From: Limimaricola sp027213785
GTDB taxonomy: Bacteria; Pseudomonadota; Alphaproteobacteria; Rhodobacterales; Rhodobacteraceae
Direction of reading: 5' to 3'
Assembly (NCBI RefSeq): GCF_050847355.1
Contig: NZ_CP193755.1
Span: 1,984,001 to 2,048,000, forward strand
DNA length: 64,000 bases
Every line of letters begins with the position of its first letter. Positions within the stretch are counted from its first letter, which is position 1. The notes under the pieces were generated by a model. It saw only the letters and a list, made by a program, of their open reading frames with translations. It did not search any database and was not told the DNA's origin. Below are positions 36,357-43,976 of the stretch, in pieces. The position numbers and the translations under genes were made by a program.

Positions 36357-36875
36357 TCACTCCAGCATCTTCACGGTCCTTTCCGAGGCCTCCGCCTCGG
36401 AGCGCATCACGATGCTGCGCTGGGTGATGGCGGTGATCGTCCAGCCCGCCACGGAATCGCCTTCGCCCACCCAGACGGGCTCGGACCTTCCGCTTGCCAC
36501 GACCAGGGCCCGCGACCCTGACGGGTGCAGGATCGATGCGAGTAAGCGCAGCTCGGTCGAAGGATCTGCAACGGATCTGGTGGGGGCGACATCGGGCACG
36601 GCGGCAGGCTGCATCGGCGCGGCATCTGCCGCGTCCTCGGCGCGGCCGGTCGAAAACAGCGGCCGATCGGCGAGATCGACGAGCAGAGCCGCGTAATCCC
36701 GCGCCTCTGGTATGTCCAATGTAGGCCCTGCCTCTACCGTCGCATCGGCGCCTACATCGATCTGTTCCAACAGGAGGATCCGCTCAGGTGTCCGATGATG
36801 CAGCACCGCCATCGCGCCAAACCCGGCAATGACCGCGAGATGCGCGGTGGGGGGCCAGGCGGCAAACAGGGTCAT
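36357..36875 (-). CDS. gspC: GspC-like inner-membrane component of type II secretion
   Basis: Bitopic protein of 172 residues with one N-terminal transmembrane helix (about 8-25) and a periplasmic domain. The ELRLLASILHPSGSRALVVASGRSEPVWVGEGDSVAGWTITAI segment matches the homology region (HR) of GspC/PulC, which contacts the secretin. No PDZ or coiled-coil domain follows, so it is a short version. A run of GGAGGAGG precedes the ATG. The name is given with moderate confidence because GspC proteins diverge strongly. Confidence 0.68.
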   Translation of the reverse strand: MTLFAAWPPTAHLAVIAGFGAMAVLHHRTPERILLLEQIDVGADATVEAGPTLDIPEARDYAALLVDLADRPLFSTGRAEDAADAAPMQPAAVPDVAPTRSVADPSTELRLLASILHPSGSRALVVASGRSEPVWVGEGDSVAGWTITAITQRSIVMRSEAEASERTVKMLE

Positions 36876-37429
36876 GCCTCCTCCTCCTGTACCCAGAAGC
36901 CCCAAACCACGAGTTGGAACAGGACCGGTGCCTCGACCGGCCCGCTTGCCCGAAGGTCCCGCTCGCGCGAGGCCTCGTGCACCGACAGATGCGAGACCGC
37001 CAGACGCGGCGTGACGGCTTCGAGACCGGCAAGGAGCCGGACAAAGGCGGTGAAATCGCTCCTGCCCTCGATCTCGACCGCGACGGCGGGGCGGGTCAGT
37101 TCGGCGGGGGGCCTGGCCTCCGCAAAGGCGGAAAGCTCCAACGCGGACTGTCGCCCCAGCTCCACGAGGGTCTTTTGCAAGGTCAGCACGGCGTCGCTCT
37201 GATCGGCGGCGGTTTGCACCACCTGCGACGGCAGTTCCGCACCCTCCCCCGCCCTCTCCCAAACGCCGATCCGCCGCAGCAGACCATCCCGCTCACCGCT
37301 CAGCCGCTGCAGATCGGTTTCCAATGCGGTCCGGCGCAATTCGCCCGGGTATATCACGGCGGCGAAGAGAGCGGCGCCCAGCCCCGCCAACAGGAAGGGG
37401 GCGATCATGCCGAGAAGTCCCCCCTTCAT
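36872..37429 (-). CDS. gspM: GspM-like/PilO-like inner-membrane protein
   Basis: Protein of 185 residues with one N-terminal transmembrane helix (about 5-27), a coiled-coil-like stretch (LRRTALETDLQRLSGERDGLLRR) and a ferredoxin-like C-terminal domain. This layout matches GspM/PilO proteins. It overlaps gspL and gspC by four bases each. It would stabilise the GspL-GspE complex. Confidence 0.72.
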   Translation of the reverse strand: MKGGLLGMIAPFLLAGLGAALFAAVIYPGELRRTALETDLQRLSGERDGLLRRIGVWERAGEGAELPSQVVQTAADQSDAVLTLQKTLVELGRQSALELSAFAEARPPAELTRPAVAVEIEGRSDFTAFVRLLAGLEAVTPRLAVSHLSVHEASRERDLRASGPVEAPVLFQLVVWGFWVQEEEA

Positions 37430-38454
37430 GTTCCGCCCTCCCCCTGCTCGAGCACGACCAGCAGTTCGAACAGGCTTTGGCCCGTCACCGGATCGACCGA
37501 GACCGGGCCGTCGATCTGGGCATGTCGCGCCCATGGCGCGTCGCCCAATGCCTCGACCAACGAGGCCACGTCGATGGCGGACTGGCCCGCCAACCAAAGC
37601 TCGTCCCGATCGATCTGCAGCGCCTCCAGATGGACGTTGTCGCCCAATCGCTCCGTCAGGTCCGCGAGGATCGGGAACCGCCGATATTCGAGATTGAAGA
37701 TCCCGAGTTCCGTGGCGATCTCCGCGACCGACTGGTCACGCGTCGTCGCCTGTGCGCGCGCCGCGACCGCCTGCTCCCGAAGCTGAGCCGTCTCCATCTC
37801 GAGCGCAGCCGCTTGGGCCGCGAGCGCGGACAGCTCCCGCCACTGGCCGAAGCCACCCCAGGCCAGCGTTCCGACGAGCACGCAGGCGGCGATCAACGTC
37901 CAGAGCCGCTGCGGCCGGTCGGTCTCGTGGCGCAGGTCCACGAAAGGCCTCGCCTCCGCCGCGCCGGCCGCGATGACCCGCCGCGGCATGAATCCCATGC
38001 GCCGCACTTCGTCGATCAGGTCCGATATTTCCGCCCGCTTGACGATGAGGGCCCTGTAGACGATGGCGTCTCCGTCATGTCCGTCGGGGACCACTGCCCA
38101 GAGCAGACCGGCCCCTCCGGCGGGCATCTGTTGGCGAAGCCGCACAGAGATCGCCGCCTCGGCCTCTCGACGGATCGCGCGCGGCAGGCTGATCCGTTTT
38201 TCCAGCATGATGTCGGAGGCCAATACGAGGTCGACGGGCTGGCGCCCTCGCCCGCAAGCACGCAGCTGGCTCTTCTCCTCGTCGCCGATCGGGGTGTTGC
38301 GGATCACGATGCTGCGCGCCGTGCGGGGCGGCAGGCCGGCGACGAACAGCCAATCGGGAAACAGCAGATGCCGCAAAGCGCGAAGCCGCTGCCCGGCCTT
38401 GCCCCATATGACTGATACCGTCCGCATGATTGACACAGCAGTCTGCACCGTCAT
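37426..38454 (-). CDS. gspL: GspL-like inner-membrane protein
   Basis: Protein of 342 residues with a cytoplasmic actin-like N-terminal region, one transmembrane helix (about 184-202, LWTLIAACVLVGTLAWGGF), a coiled coil (ALAAQAAALEMETAQLREQAVAARAQ) and a periplasmic PilN-like domain. This is the GspL/PilM-PilN layout that recruits GspE to the membrane. It lies divergent to gspE with only 38 bases between starts, so the two promoters must overlap or lie in coding sequence. Confidence 0.75.
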   Translation of the reverse strand: MTVQTAVSIMRTVSVIWGKAGQRLRALRHLLFPDWLFVAGLPPRTARSIVIRNTPIGDEEKSQLRACGRGRQPVDLVLASDIMLEKRISLPRAIRREAEAAISVRLRQQMPAGGAGLLWAVVPDGHDGDAIVYRALIVKRAEISDLIDEVRRMGFMPRRVIAAGAAEARPFVDLRHETDRPQRLWTLIAACVLVGTLAWGGFGQWRELSALAAQAAALEMETAQLREQAVAARAQATTRDQSVAEIATELGIFNLEYRRFPILADLTERLGDNVHLEALQIDRDELWLAGQSAIDVASLVEALGDAPWARHAQIDGPVSVDPVTGQSLFELLVVLEQGEGGT

Positions 38455-38492
38455 CCCCTTAGCTGAGGCATTCTAAACCACGGGCCGGGACG

Positions 38493-39959
38493 GTGGATAT
38501 TGGAAGAAAGGCTTATGCAACGGACTGGGACGCCCGCTTGGCCGAGGCCATCGCGGTCGCTGGGCTGCTGGAGCCGGAGGCGCTGAAGGCGGCACGCGAG
38601 CTGGCCGCGCAGCGAGGACTTCCCCTCCACAGGGCGCTGATCGACCACGGGCAGATCGACGAGGAACTGCTCCTGCCGCTGGTTTGCGCCGAACTCGATA
38701 TTTGTTTCGAAGAGGGTCGCGCCGGTGACGGGACGCGGCCGGACGTCGCCACCATCGCCCGGCTATCGGCCAAGTATCTGACCGACCGGGCGGCGGTCCC
38801 GCTCGAGCTGGACGGGGCGGAGGCGCAGGTCGTTCTGTTGGCCGATCCCGCCGATGCCGAGCTTCGGCAGGAGATCGCTTTTCACCTGGGGCGAGAGGTG
38901 GAGATCCGTGGCGCGACGCGGCGCACGATCCGCCAGCTTCTCTCGCAGGTCCGCGAGGACGGCTCCACCACCGGGCGGCGCATTCAACGGCTCGACACGG
39001 CGGAGGAACCACCCGAGGCCGAGGGGCCGGTCATCCGTTTCGTCAATGACAAGCTCGCGGATGCGATCGCGCTCGGCGCGTCGGACCTCCACTTCGAGGC
39101 CGCGGGCAATGCGCTCACGGTCAGGCTCCGCATCAACGGCGTGCTCGTGAAACAGGATGTCCAGTCCGAACTCAGCCCCGCCGCGGTACTGGCACGGCTC
39201 AAGGTCATGGCCTCGGCCAATGTCTCGGAGCGTCGCCTGCCGCAAGATGCCCGTCTCACGTTGCCGATGGCCGGACGGGTCATCGATTTCCGCTTCTCCT
39301 CCCTGCCGACGCAGAGTGGCGAGAGCATCGTGCTTCGGGTGCTCGATCCACATGCGCTGAGGATCGGCTGGGACGCGCTGGGGTTCGAGGAGGACATTGC
39401 CCGGGGCATCCGTCGCGCGATCGAAAGACCGAACGGGCTCTTTCTCGTCACCGGCCCGACCGGCTCGGGCAAGACCACCACGCTCTATACGGCCGTCGCG
39501 CATCTGAACACGCCGAAGACCAAGATCGTCACCGTCGAGGATCCCGTCGAATACAATCTCGAAGGAATTCAGCAGGTGCAGGTGCAGGAGGCGATCGGGC
39601 TGAGCTTCGCCCGGGTGCTCAGGGCCGTGCTTCGGCAGGATCCGAACGTGATCCTGATCGGCGAAATCCGCGACCCGGAGACCGCCGAGATCGCCTGCCG
39701 GGCGGCGCAGGTCGGCCGGATGGTGCTGTCGACGCTGCACACCAACAGCGCGGAAGGGGCGGCGCTCAGGCTCGAGGATCTCGGCGTGCCACGATACATG
39801 GTCTCCGACGTCCTGCGCGGGGTGCTGTCGCAGCGCCTAGTCGCGCAGTCATGCCCGGCCTGCGCGGGGGGCGGCTGCGCGTCGTGCAATTTCACCGGTG
39901 CCGCGGGGCGGCGGCTGGAGACGCAGCTTCTGGAATTCGGAAACTCACCCCAGCCGTGA
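38493..39959 (+). CDS. gspE: Type II secretion ATPase GspE
   Basis: Cytoplasmic hexameric ATPase of 488 residues. An N-terminal GspE domain leads to the catalytic core: Walker A GPTGSGKTTT near 320, the Asp box VEDPVEYNLEGIQQVQV, Walker B NVILIGEIRDPETAEIA near 385 and the His box VLSTLHTNSA. The tetracysteine zinc motif of GspE is reduced to CPACAGGGCASC near the C-terminus. The start is a GTG at 38493. A hairpin with a short T-rich tail follows. It powers the pseudopilus together with GspF and GspL. Confidence 0.93.
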   Translation: MDIGRKAYATDWDARLAEAIAVAGLLEPEALKAARELAAQRGLPLHRALIDHGQIDEELLLPLVCAELDICFEEGRAGDGTRPDVATIARLSAKYLTDRAAVPLELDGAEAQVVLLADPADAELRQEIAFHLGREVEIRGATRRTIRQLLSQVREDGSTTGRRIQRLDTAEEPPEAEGPVIRFVNDKLADAIALGASDLHFEAAGNALTVRLRINGVLVKQDVQSELSPAAVLARLKVMASANVSERRLPQDARLTLPMAGRVIDFRFSSLPTQSGESIVLRVLDPHALRIGWDALGFEEDIARGIRRAIERPNGLFLVTGPTGSGKTTTLYTAVAHLNTPKTKIVTVEDPVEYNLEGIQQVQVQEAIGLSFARVLRAVLRQDPNVILIGEIRDPETAEIACRAAQVGRMVLSTLHTNSAEGAALRLEDLGVPRYMVSDVLRGVLSQRLVAQSCPACAGGGCASCNFTGAAGRRLETQLLEFGNSPQP

Positions 39960-39998
39960 ATACCCGGTAAATCGTCAAGCCCCGTTAACACTTGTATT

Positions 39999-40020
39999 GG
40001 GGCATAAGCCCCTAATTCTG
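39999..40020 (+). terminator. Weak terminator-like hairpin after gspE
   Basis: GGGGC-ATAA-GCCCC (39999-40012) forms a five-pair hairpin, followed by a T-rich stretch (TAATTCTGTTT). It lies 40 bases after the gspE stop and upstream of the multicopper oxidase gene. The stem is short, so read-through into the oxidase gene is possible. Confidence 0.5.
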
Positions 40021-40127
40021 TTTAAGACGTTCAGTCGATAGACAGTTTCCGTCCGTTAACCAATCATCGGGAGAGGCAATATTCGCACGGCGCTTCGCAA
40101 TTTGTGGAGCGCCCATGGGAGGGATTT

Positions 40128-42569
40128 ATGTATCTCAAGCCTCACGCCTCGCGCCGCCGCAAAAAGGAAGCGCAAAACGCTCGCAACAATCGCGCCGAAA
40201 TCGTCAAGGCGCTTTCGCAGGGTCAGGTAAGCCGACGCGAGTTGTTCAAGTGGGGCATCTTCACCGGCCTCGGCACCCTGGCGAACGTCAACGGCCTCAG
40301 CCCCTTCGCGACGAGTGCCTACGCCGCCGTGCCGACCGGCGTGCCGCGCAGCCCGACCTTCGGCGCCCTGCCCTTCACGCAGCCGATGCCGCGGCTGCGG
40401 CTGGAGGAGCCACACGACCTCGTGCCGCGCGCCAATGGCGGCGAGACCGAGCTCGCCTTTCCGTCCCATCTGGAGGAACCGGCGGCGCGGCGTCTGTCCT
40501 ACCATACCGACTTTACCGAGTCGGACGGCCGTGAGTGCCGCAATCCGAAATTCTCGGGCGGCCCGATGGAAGGCCGGCCGCCTGGCGAATATTTCGCGCA
40601 TCAGAGATGGCTGGAATACCTGCCGAAGAAGGGCTTCATCATGACGCTCGGCCGGCTGGACGACGGGTTCTCGTTCCATCCGAATTTCCCGGAGCAGGAC
40701 CGTGACAGCGTCTGGACCTTCAATTCCGGTCGCAAGGAGGATTCCGTGCTGCCGCCGCCGCTGATGAAAATGCGCTATGGCGAGCCGGCGATCTTCCGTC
40801 ACTACAACCAGGTGCCGGATGACCCCAAAAAGAACAACGGCTTTGGCTCGATCAGCCAGGCCACGCACAACCACAACGCGCACAACGCTTCGGCCAGCGA
40901 CGGCGCCTCCAACGCCCATTTCTTCACCGGGCAGTTCTACGACTACCACTGGTCGACGACGCTGGCGCGGGCCGACATGATCAACACCAACGCCACCGAC
41001 CCCCGCGCCTCGGGACCTGACGGCTATGGCGGACTGAACCTCGTGAAGGGCGATTTCCGTGAGTTGCAGAGTTCGCTGTGGTTCCACGACCACCGGTTCT
41101 TCTTCACCGCCGAGAACGTCTACAAGGGCCATCTGGGTGCGCTGAACTACTATAGCGGCCCCGATCGCGGCCATGAGGGCCTCAATGATGGCGTCAACCT
41201 GCGGCTGCCAAGCGGCACCGAGCTCGACTGGGGCAATATCGACTTCGACGTCAATTTGATGATCTCGGACGCGGCGCTGGACGAGGACGGGCAGTACTTC
41301 TTCGACATCTTCGAGACCAACGGCTTCCTCGGCGACCTGATGCTCGTCAACTTCGCCTACAAGCCGTATTTCGAGGTGCTGCCGCGCAAATACCGGTTCC
41401 GGCTGCTCAATGCCTGCATGTCGCGATTCATCCGGCCCGGGCTGATCAACCAGAGAAACCGCTGGGTGCCGATGACGGTGATCGCCACCGACGGCAACCT
41501 CATGGTCAACCCGGTCACGGTGAACCAGCTCGATCCCATGGGTACGGCCGAGCGCTTCGACGTGGTGGTCGATTTCAGCCAGTTCCCGATCGGCAGCAGG
41601 ATCCGGATGCTCAACGTCGCCGAGCACGAGAGCGGCGAGAGACCGAAGGAGTACCTGTCGCGGAAGGACGCGATCGATCAGGACACCGACGACCCGGCGG
41701 TCGGCACCTTCCTTGAATTCCGCGTCGTCGACAGCGTCAAGTCGGTCGATAACCCCGGCAAGACGCACTACGCCAATGACACCGACTACAGCCGGGTGCC
41801 ATCGCAGTTGACCGAGCAGATCCCGATCATCGATCCGGTCCGGGTGCGCCATATCGAATGGAAGGGCACCGACGAGCCCGGCGAACTCTTGAGGGATGAA
41901 TGCTTCCCCGATTGCGACGAGCGCAACCGGGAAGGCTTTGGCTGGACCGTCCGGATCAACGGCGAATCCAACCATTTCCTCAACGCCAACCGGGTCAGCA
42001 TGCTGGTCCCGCGGCCCGGCGAGACCGAGCACTGGATCCTCGAGAACGGCAGCGGCGGCTGGGATCACCCGATCCACTTGCATTTCGAGGAAGGTGTTAC
42101 CATCGACCGCGGTCGCAAGAAGCTGTCGGCGCTCGAGCGCGGTGCCCGCAAGGATGTCTGGCGCACCGGCCGCGGGGGTCAGGTGAAGATCCAGGTCACC
42201 TTCGGGGAATATGGCGGCGCCTATGTCACCCATTGCCACAACACCGTGCACGAGGACTGGGCGATGCTGGCGCGCTACGACGTGCTGACCGACCCCTATG
42301 ATTCGAAGCAGTCCAAGTATCACGTCAGCGTGGTTCCAACGCCGAACCCGACGAAGTACGGCGTGACCTTTGTCGATCCCGAGGTCCTGCCCGAGGGCAA
42401 TCCCTTCGATCGCGACTTCGAAGGGGGAGTCGGCAAGGACGATGATGACGAAAAGATGGCGGCATCGATGAACAGCGTCGCTGCCAGCGAGCCGTCAACC
42501 ACGCGCAAGACACGCAAGTCGCGGAAAAAGTCCAAGCGCGCACGGCGCAAGGCGAGGAGGCAGAAGTGA
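40128..42569 (+). CDS. Tat-exported multicopper oxidase (CotA/phenoxazinone synthase-like) with basic tail
   Basis: Large copper oxidase of 813 residues. The N-terminus has a basic region and a twin-arginine motif (SRRELFKWGIF, about 43-53) before a hydrophobic stretch ending near AYA. All four copper-binding motifs are visible: THNHNAHNASASDG (about 245), LWFHDHRFFF (about 317), WDHPIHLHFEEG (about 644) and THCHNTVHEDWAM (about 700). Type 1, 2 and 3 sites should thus be intact. The C-terminus is a Lys/Arg-rich tail of about 20 residues. It lies between gspE and gspD and overlaps the SCO-cytochrome gene (GTGA). Possible substrates are Mn(II), Cu(I) or phenolics; Mn(II) oxidation is an attractive guess. 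AGGGA precedes the ATG at 40128. Confidence 0.85.
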   Translation: MYLKPHASRRRKKEAQNARNNRAEIVKALSQGQVSRRELFKWGIFTGLGTLANVNGLSPFATSAYAAVPTGVPRSPTFGALPFTQPMPRLRLEEPHDLVPRANGGETELAFPSHLEEPAARRLSYHTDFTESDGRECRNPKFSGGPMEGRPPGEYFAHQRWLEYLPKKGFIMTLGRLDDGFSFHPNFPEQDRDSVWTFNSGRKEDSVLPPPLMKMRYGEPAIFRHYNQVPDDPKKNNGFGSISQATHNHNAHNASASDGASNAHFFTGQFYDYHWSTTLARADMINTNATDPRASGPDGYGGLNLVKGDFRELQSSLWFHDHRFFFTAENVYKGHLGALNYYSGPDRGHEGLNDGVNLRLPSGTELDWGNIDFDVNLMISDAALDEDGQYFFDIFETNGFLGDLMLVNFAYKPYFEVLPRKYRFRLLNACMSRFIRPGLINQRNRWVPMTVIATDGNLMVNPVTVNQLDPMGTAERFDVVVDFSQFPIGSRIRMLNVAEHESGERPKEYLSRKDAIDQDTDDPAVGTFLEFRVVDSVKSVDNPGKTHYANDTDYSRVPSQLTEQIPIIDPVRVRHIEWKGTDEPGELLRDECFPDCDERNREGFGWTVRINGESNHFLNANRVSMLVPRPGETEHWILENGSGGWDHPIHLHFEEGVTIDRGRKKLSALERGARKDVWRTGRGGQVKIQVTFGEYGGAYVTHCHNTVHEDWAMLARYDVLTDPYDSKQSKYHVSVVPTPNPTKYGVTFVDPEVLPEGNPFDRDFEGGVGKDDDDEKMAASMNSVAASEPSTTRKTRKSRKKSKRARRKARRQK

Positions 42570-43627
42570 TACCGGGGTTCATGCTGCGCGGGCTCGCGGT
42601 CGCCGCCATCCTGGCGACCGCACCTGCCGCCCAGGCCAGGTGGGAGCTCGACTATTTTCCGAACACGCCGCTCCTGACACAGGAGGGCGAGAGGGTCCGC
42701 TTCGTGGACGACGTGCTGGACGGGCGGATCGCCGTCATCAACTTCATCTATCTCGATTGCCCGGACATCTGCGGCCTCGCCACGGCGCGGCTTGCAAAGG
42801 TCTATGAATGGCTCGGCGAACGCATGGGCGAGGAGATCGTCTTCGTCTCGATCTCCCTCACGCCGGAACGAGACACGCCCGAGGAACTCGCGGCCTATGC
42901 GGCGGCCTTCGGCACGGGGCCCGGCTGGTATTTTCTGACCGGCGATTCCGAGGAAGTGGCGCTGCTGCGCTACAAGCTCGGCGAGCGCAGCAAGCAGCTG
43001 AGCGACCATCGCAGCGACATGCTGATCGGCAATCCCCTGACGGGCGAATGGCGGCGTTCCTCGCTGATGGGCAACCTCGTGACGGCGACCGCCGAGATAC
43101 TGGCGCTCGATCCCGACTGGGAACCGCCACAGACCGAAGTCGAGGTGGTCGAGGGAGAGGCGCTCGAGCGCTTTGCCGCGCGCCACCGGGAAGGCGAAGG
43201 CCTCTTCATAAAAGGTTGTGCCGCGTGTCATTCGATCGGTGACGGGGTCCGCGTCGGGCCGGACCTCGAAGGCGTGACGCTGCGCCGGGATCGCGACTGG
43301 CTGATGCGCTACATCATGTCGCCTGACCGGATGCTGGCCGAGGGGGACCCGATCGCGGTCATGCTCGACGCCGCCTATCCGGCGGTCCGCATGCCGACTT
43401 TCGGCCTGGGCGAGAACGACGCGGCGGATCTTGTCCAGTATCTGCACACCGAGACCCTGCGCCTCGAGGGCGTGGCGGAACCGGCCGCCGCCACGCATGA
43501 TGGTCACGCTGGTCATGGCGGTCACGCTCATGGCGGCCATGAGGGTCATGTTGCTCATGAGGGTCACGCCGCTCATGAAGGTCACGCGGCTCATGATCTG
43601 GACGATCCGAGCGAGCACCATCACTGA
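42566..43627 (+). CDS. SCO1/SenC-cytochrome c fusion with histidine-rich tail
   Basis: Exported copper protein of 353 residues. A signal peptide (about 6-24) leads into a SCO1/SenC thioredoxin-fold domain with the copper-binding pair CPDICG (about 64-69) and a candidate His ligand in SDHRSD (about 150). A class-I cytochrome c domain follows with haem motif CAACH (about 218-222) and axial MPTFG. The last 45 residues are rich in HGGH, HEGH and HAAH units and end in HHH, a metal-binding tail. The GTG at 42566 has GGAGG five bases upstream and overlaps the oxidase stop. It probably supplies copper to, or takes electrons from, the multicopper oxidase. Confidence 0.88.
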   Translation: MIPGFMLRGLAVAAILATAPAAQARWELDYFPNTPLLTQEGERVRFVDDVLDGRIAVINFIYLDCPDICGLATARLAKVYEWLGERMGEEIVFVSISLTPERDTPEELAAYAAAFGTGPGWYFLTGDSEEVALLRYKLGERSKQLSDHRSDMLIGNPLTGEWRRSSLMGNLVTATAEILALDPDWEPPQTEVEVVEGEALERFAARHREGEGLFIKGCAACHSIGDGVRVGPDLEGVTLRRDRDWLMRYIMSPDRMLAEGDPIAVMLDAAYPAVRMPTFGLGENDAADLVQYLHTETLRLEGVAEPAAATHDGHAGHGGHAHGGHEGHVAHEGHAAHEGHAAHDLDDPSEHHH

Positions 43628-43674
43628 AAAACGACGCCACCCACGCCCGGGAGCTCCGTGGCTTGCAAGGTACC

Positions 43675-43712
43675 GGCCCGCGAGAGATCCAAAAGATCTC
43701 GCGGGCCTTTTC
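43675..43712 (+). terminator. Strong rho-independent terminator after the oxidase-SCO operon
   Basis: An 11-bp stem (GGCCCGCGAGA with TCTCGCGGGCC) and an A-rich loop are followed by TTTTCT. It closes the multicopper oxidase/SCO-cytochrome transcription unit. The following 260 bases up to the convergent gspD end contain no supported gene, only a short GACTGA/TCAGTC palindrome near 43853-43866. Confidence 0.85.
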
Positions 43713-43976
43713 TCGTGCAGGCGAACCCCAATCCAGCGATTCGGTACCGGCGAAAGAAGTCCGGGGCGGAAATGACCCTACATCGAAAGGCTTGCCCTCA
43801 TGCTCTCGAATCAGCCGCCGGGGTTGAAGGCTGCAGATCTCTTGCCAGCACTGACTGAGTTCAGTCCACGCGCGAATACCCGATCACGACACGCGCCCCT
43901 GCGATTCGGTTGCATTCGCTAGGACGCACTCGACATTTCGAACGGACTATGGAGACGCAAAATCCGTCTCGCGCGC

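Noticed and set aside
43853..43866. GACTGA/TCAGTC palindrome
   Set aside because: It is short and lies between convergent gene ends after a clear terminator, with no promoter nearby.
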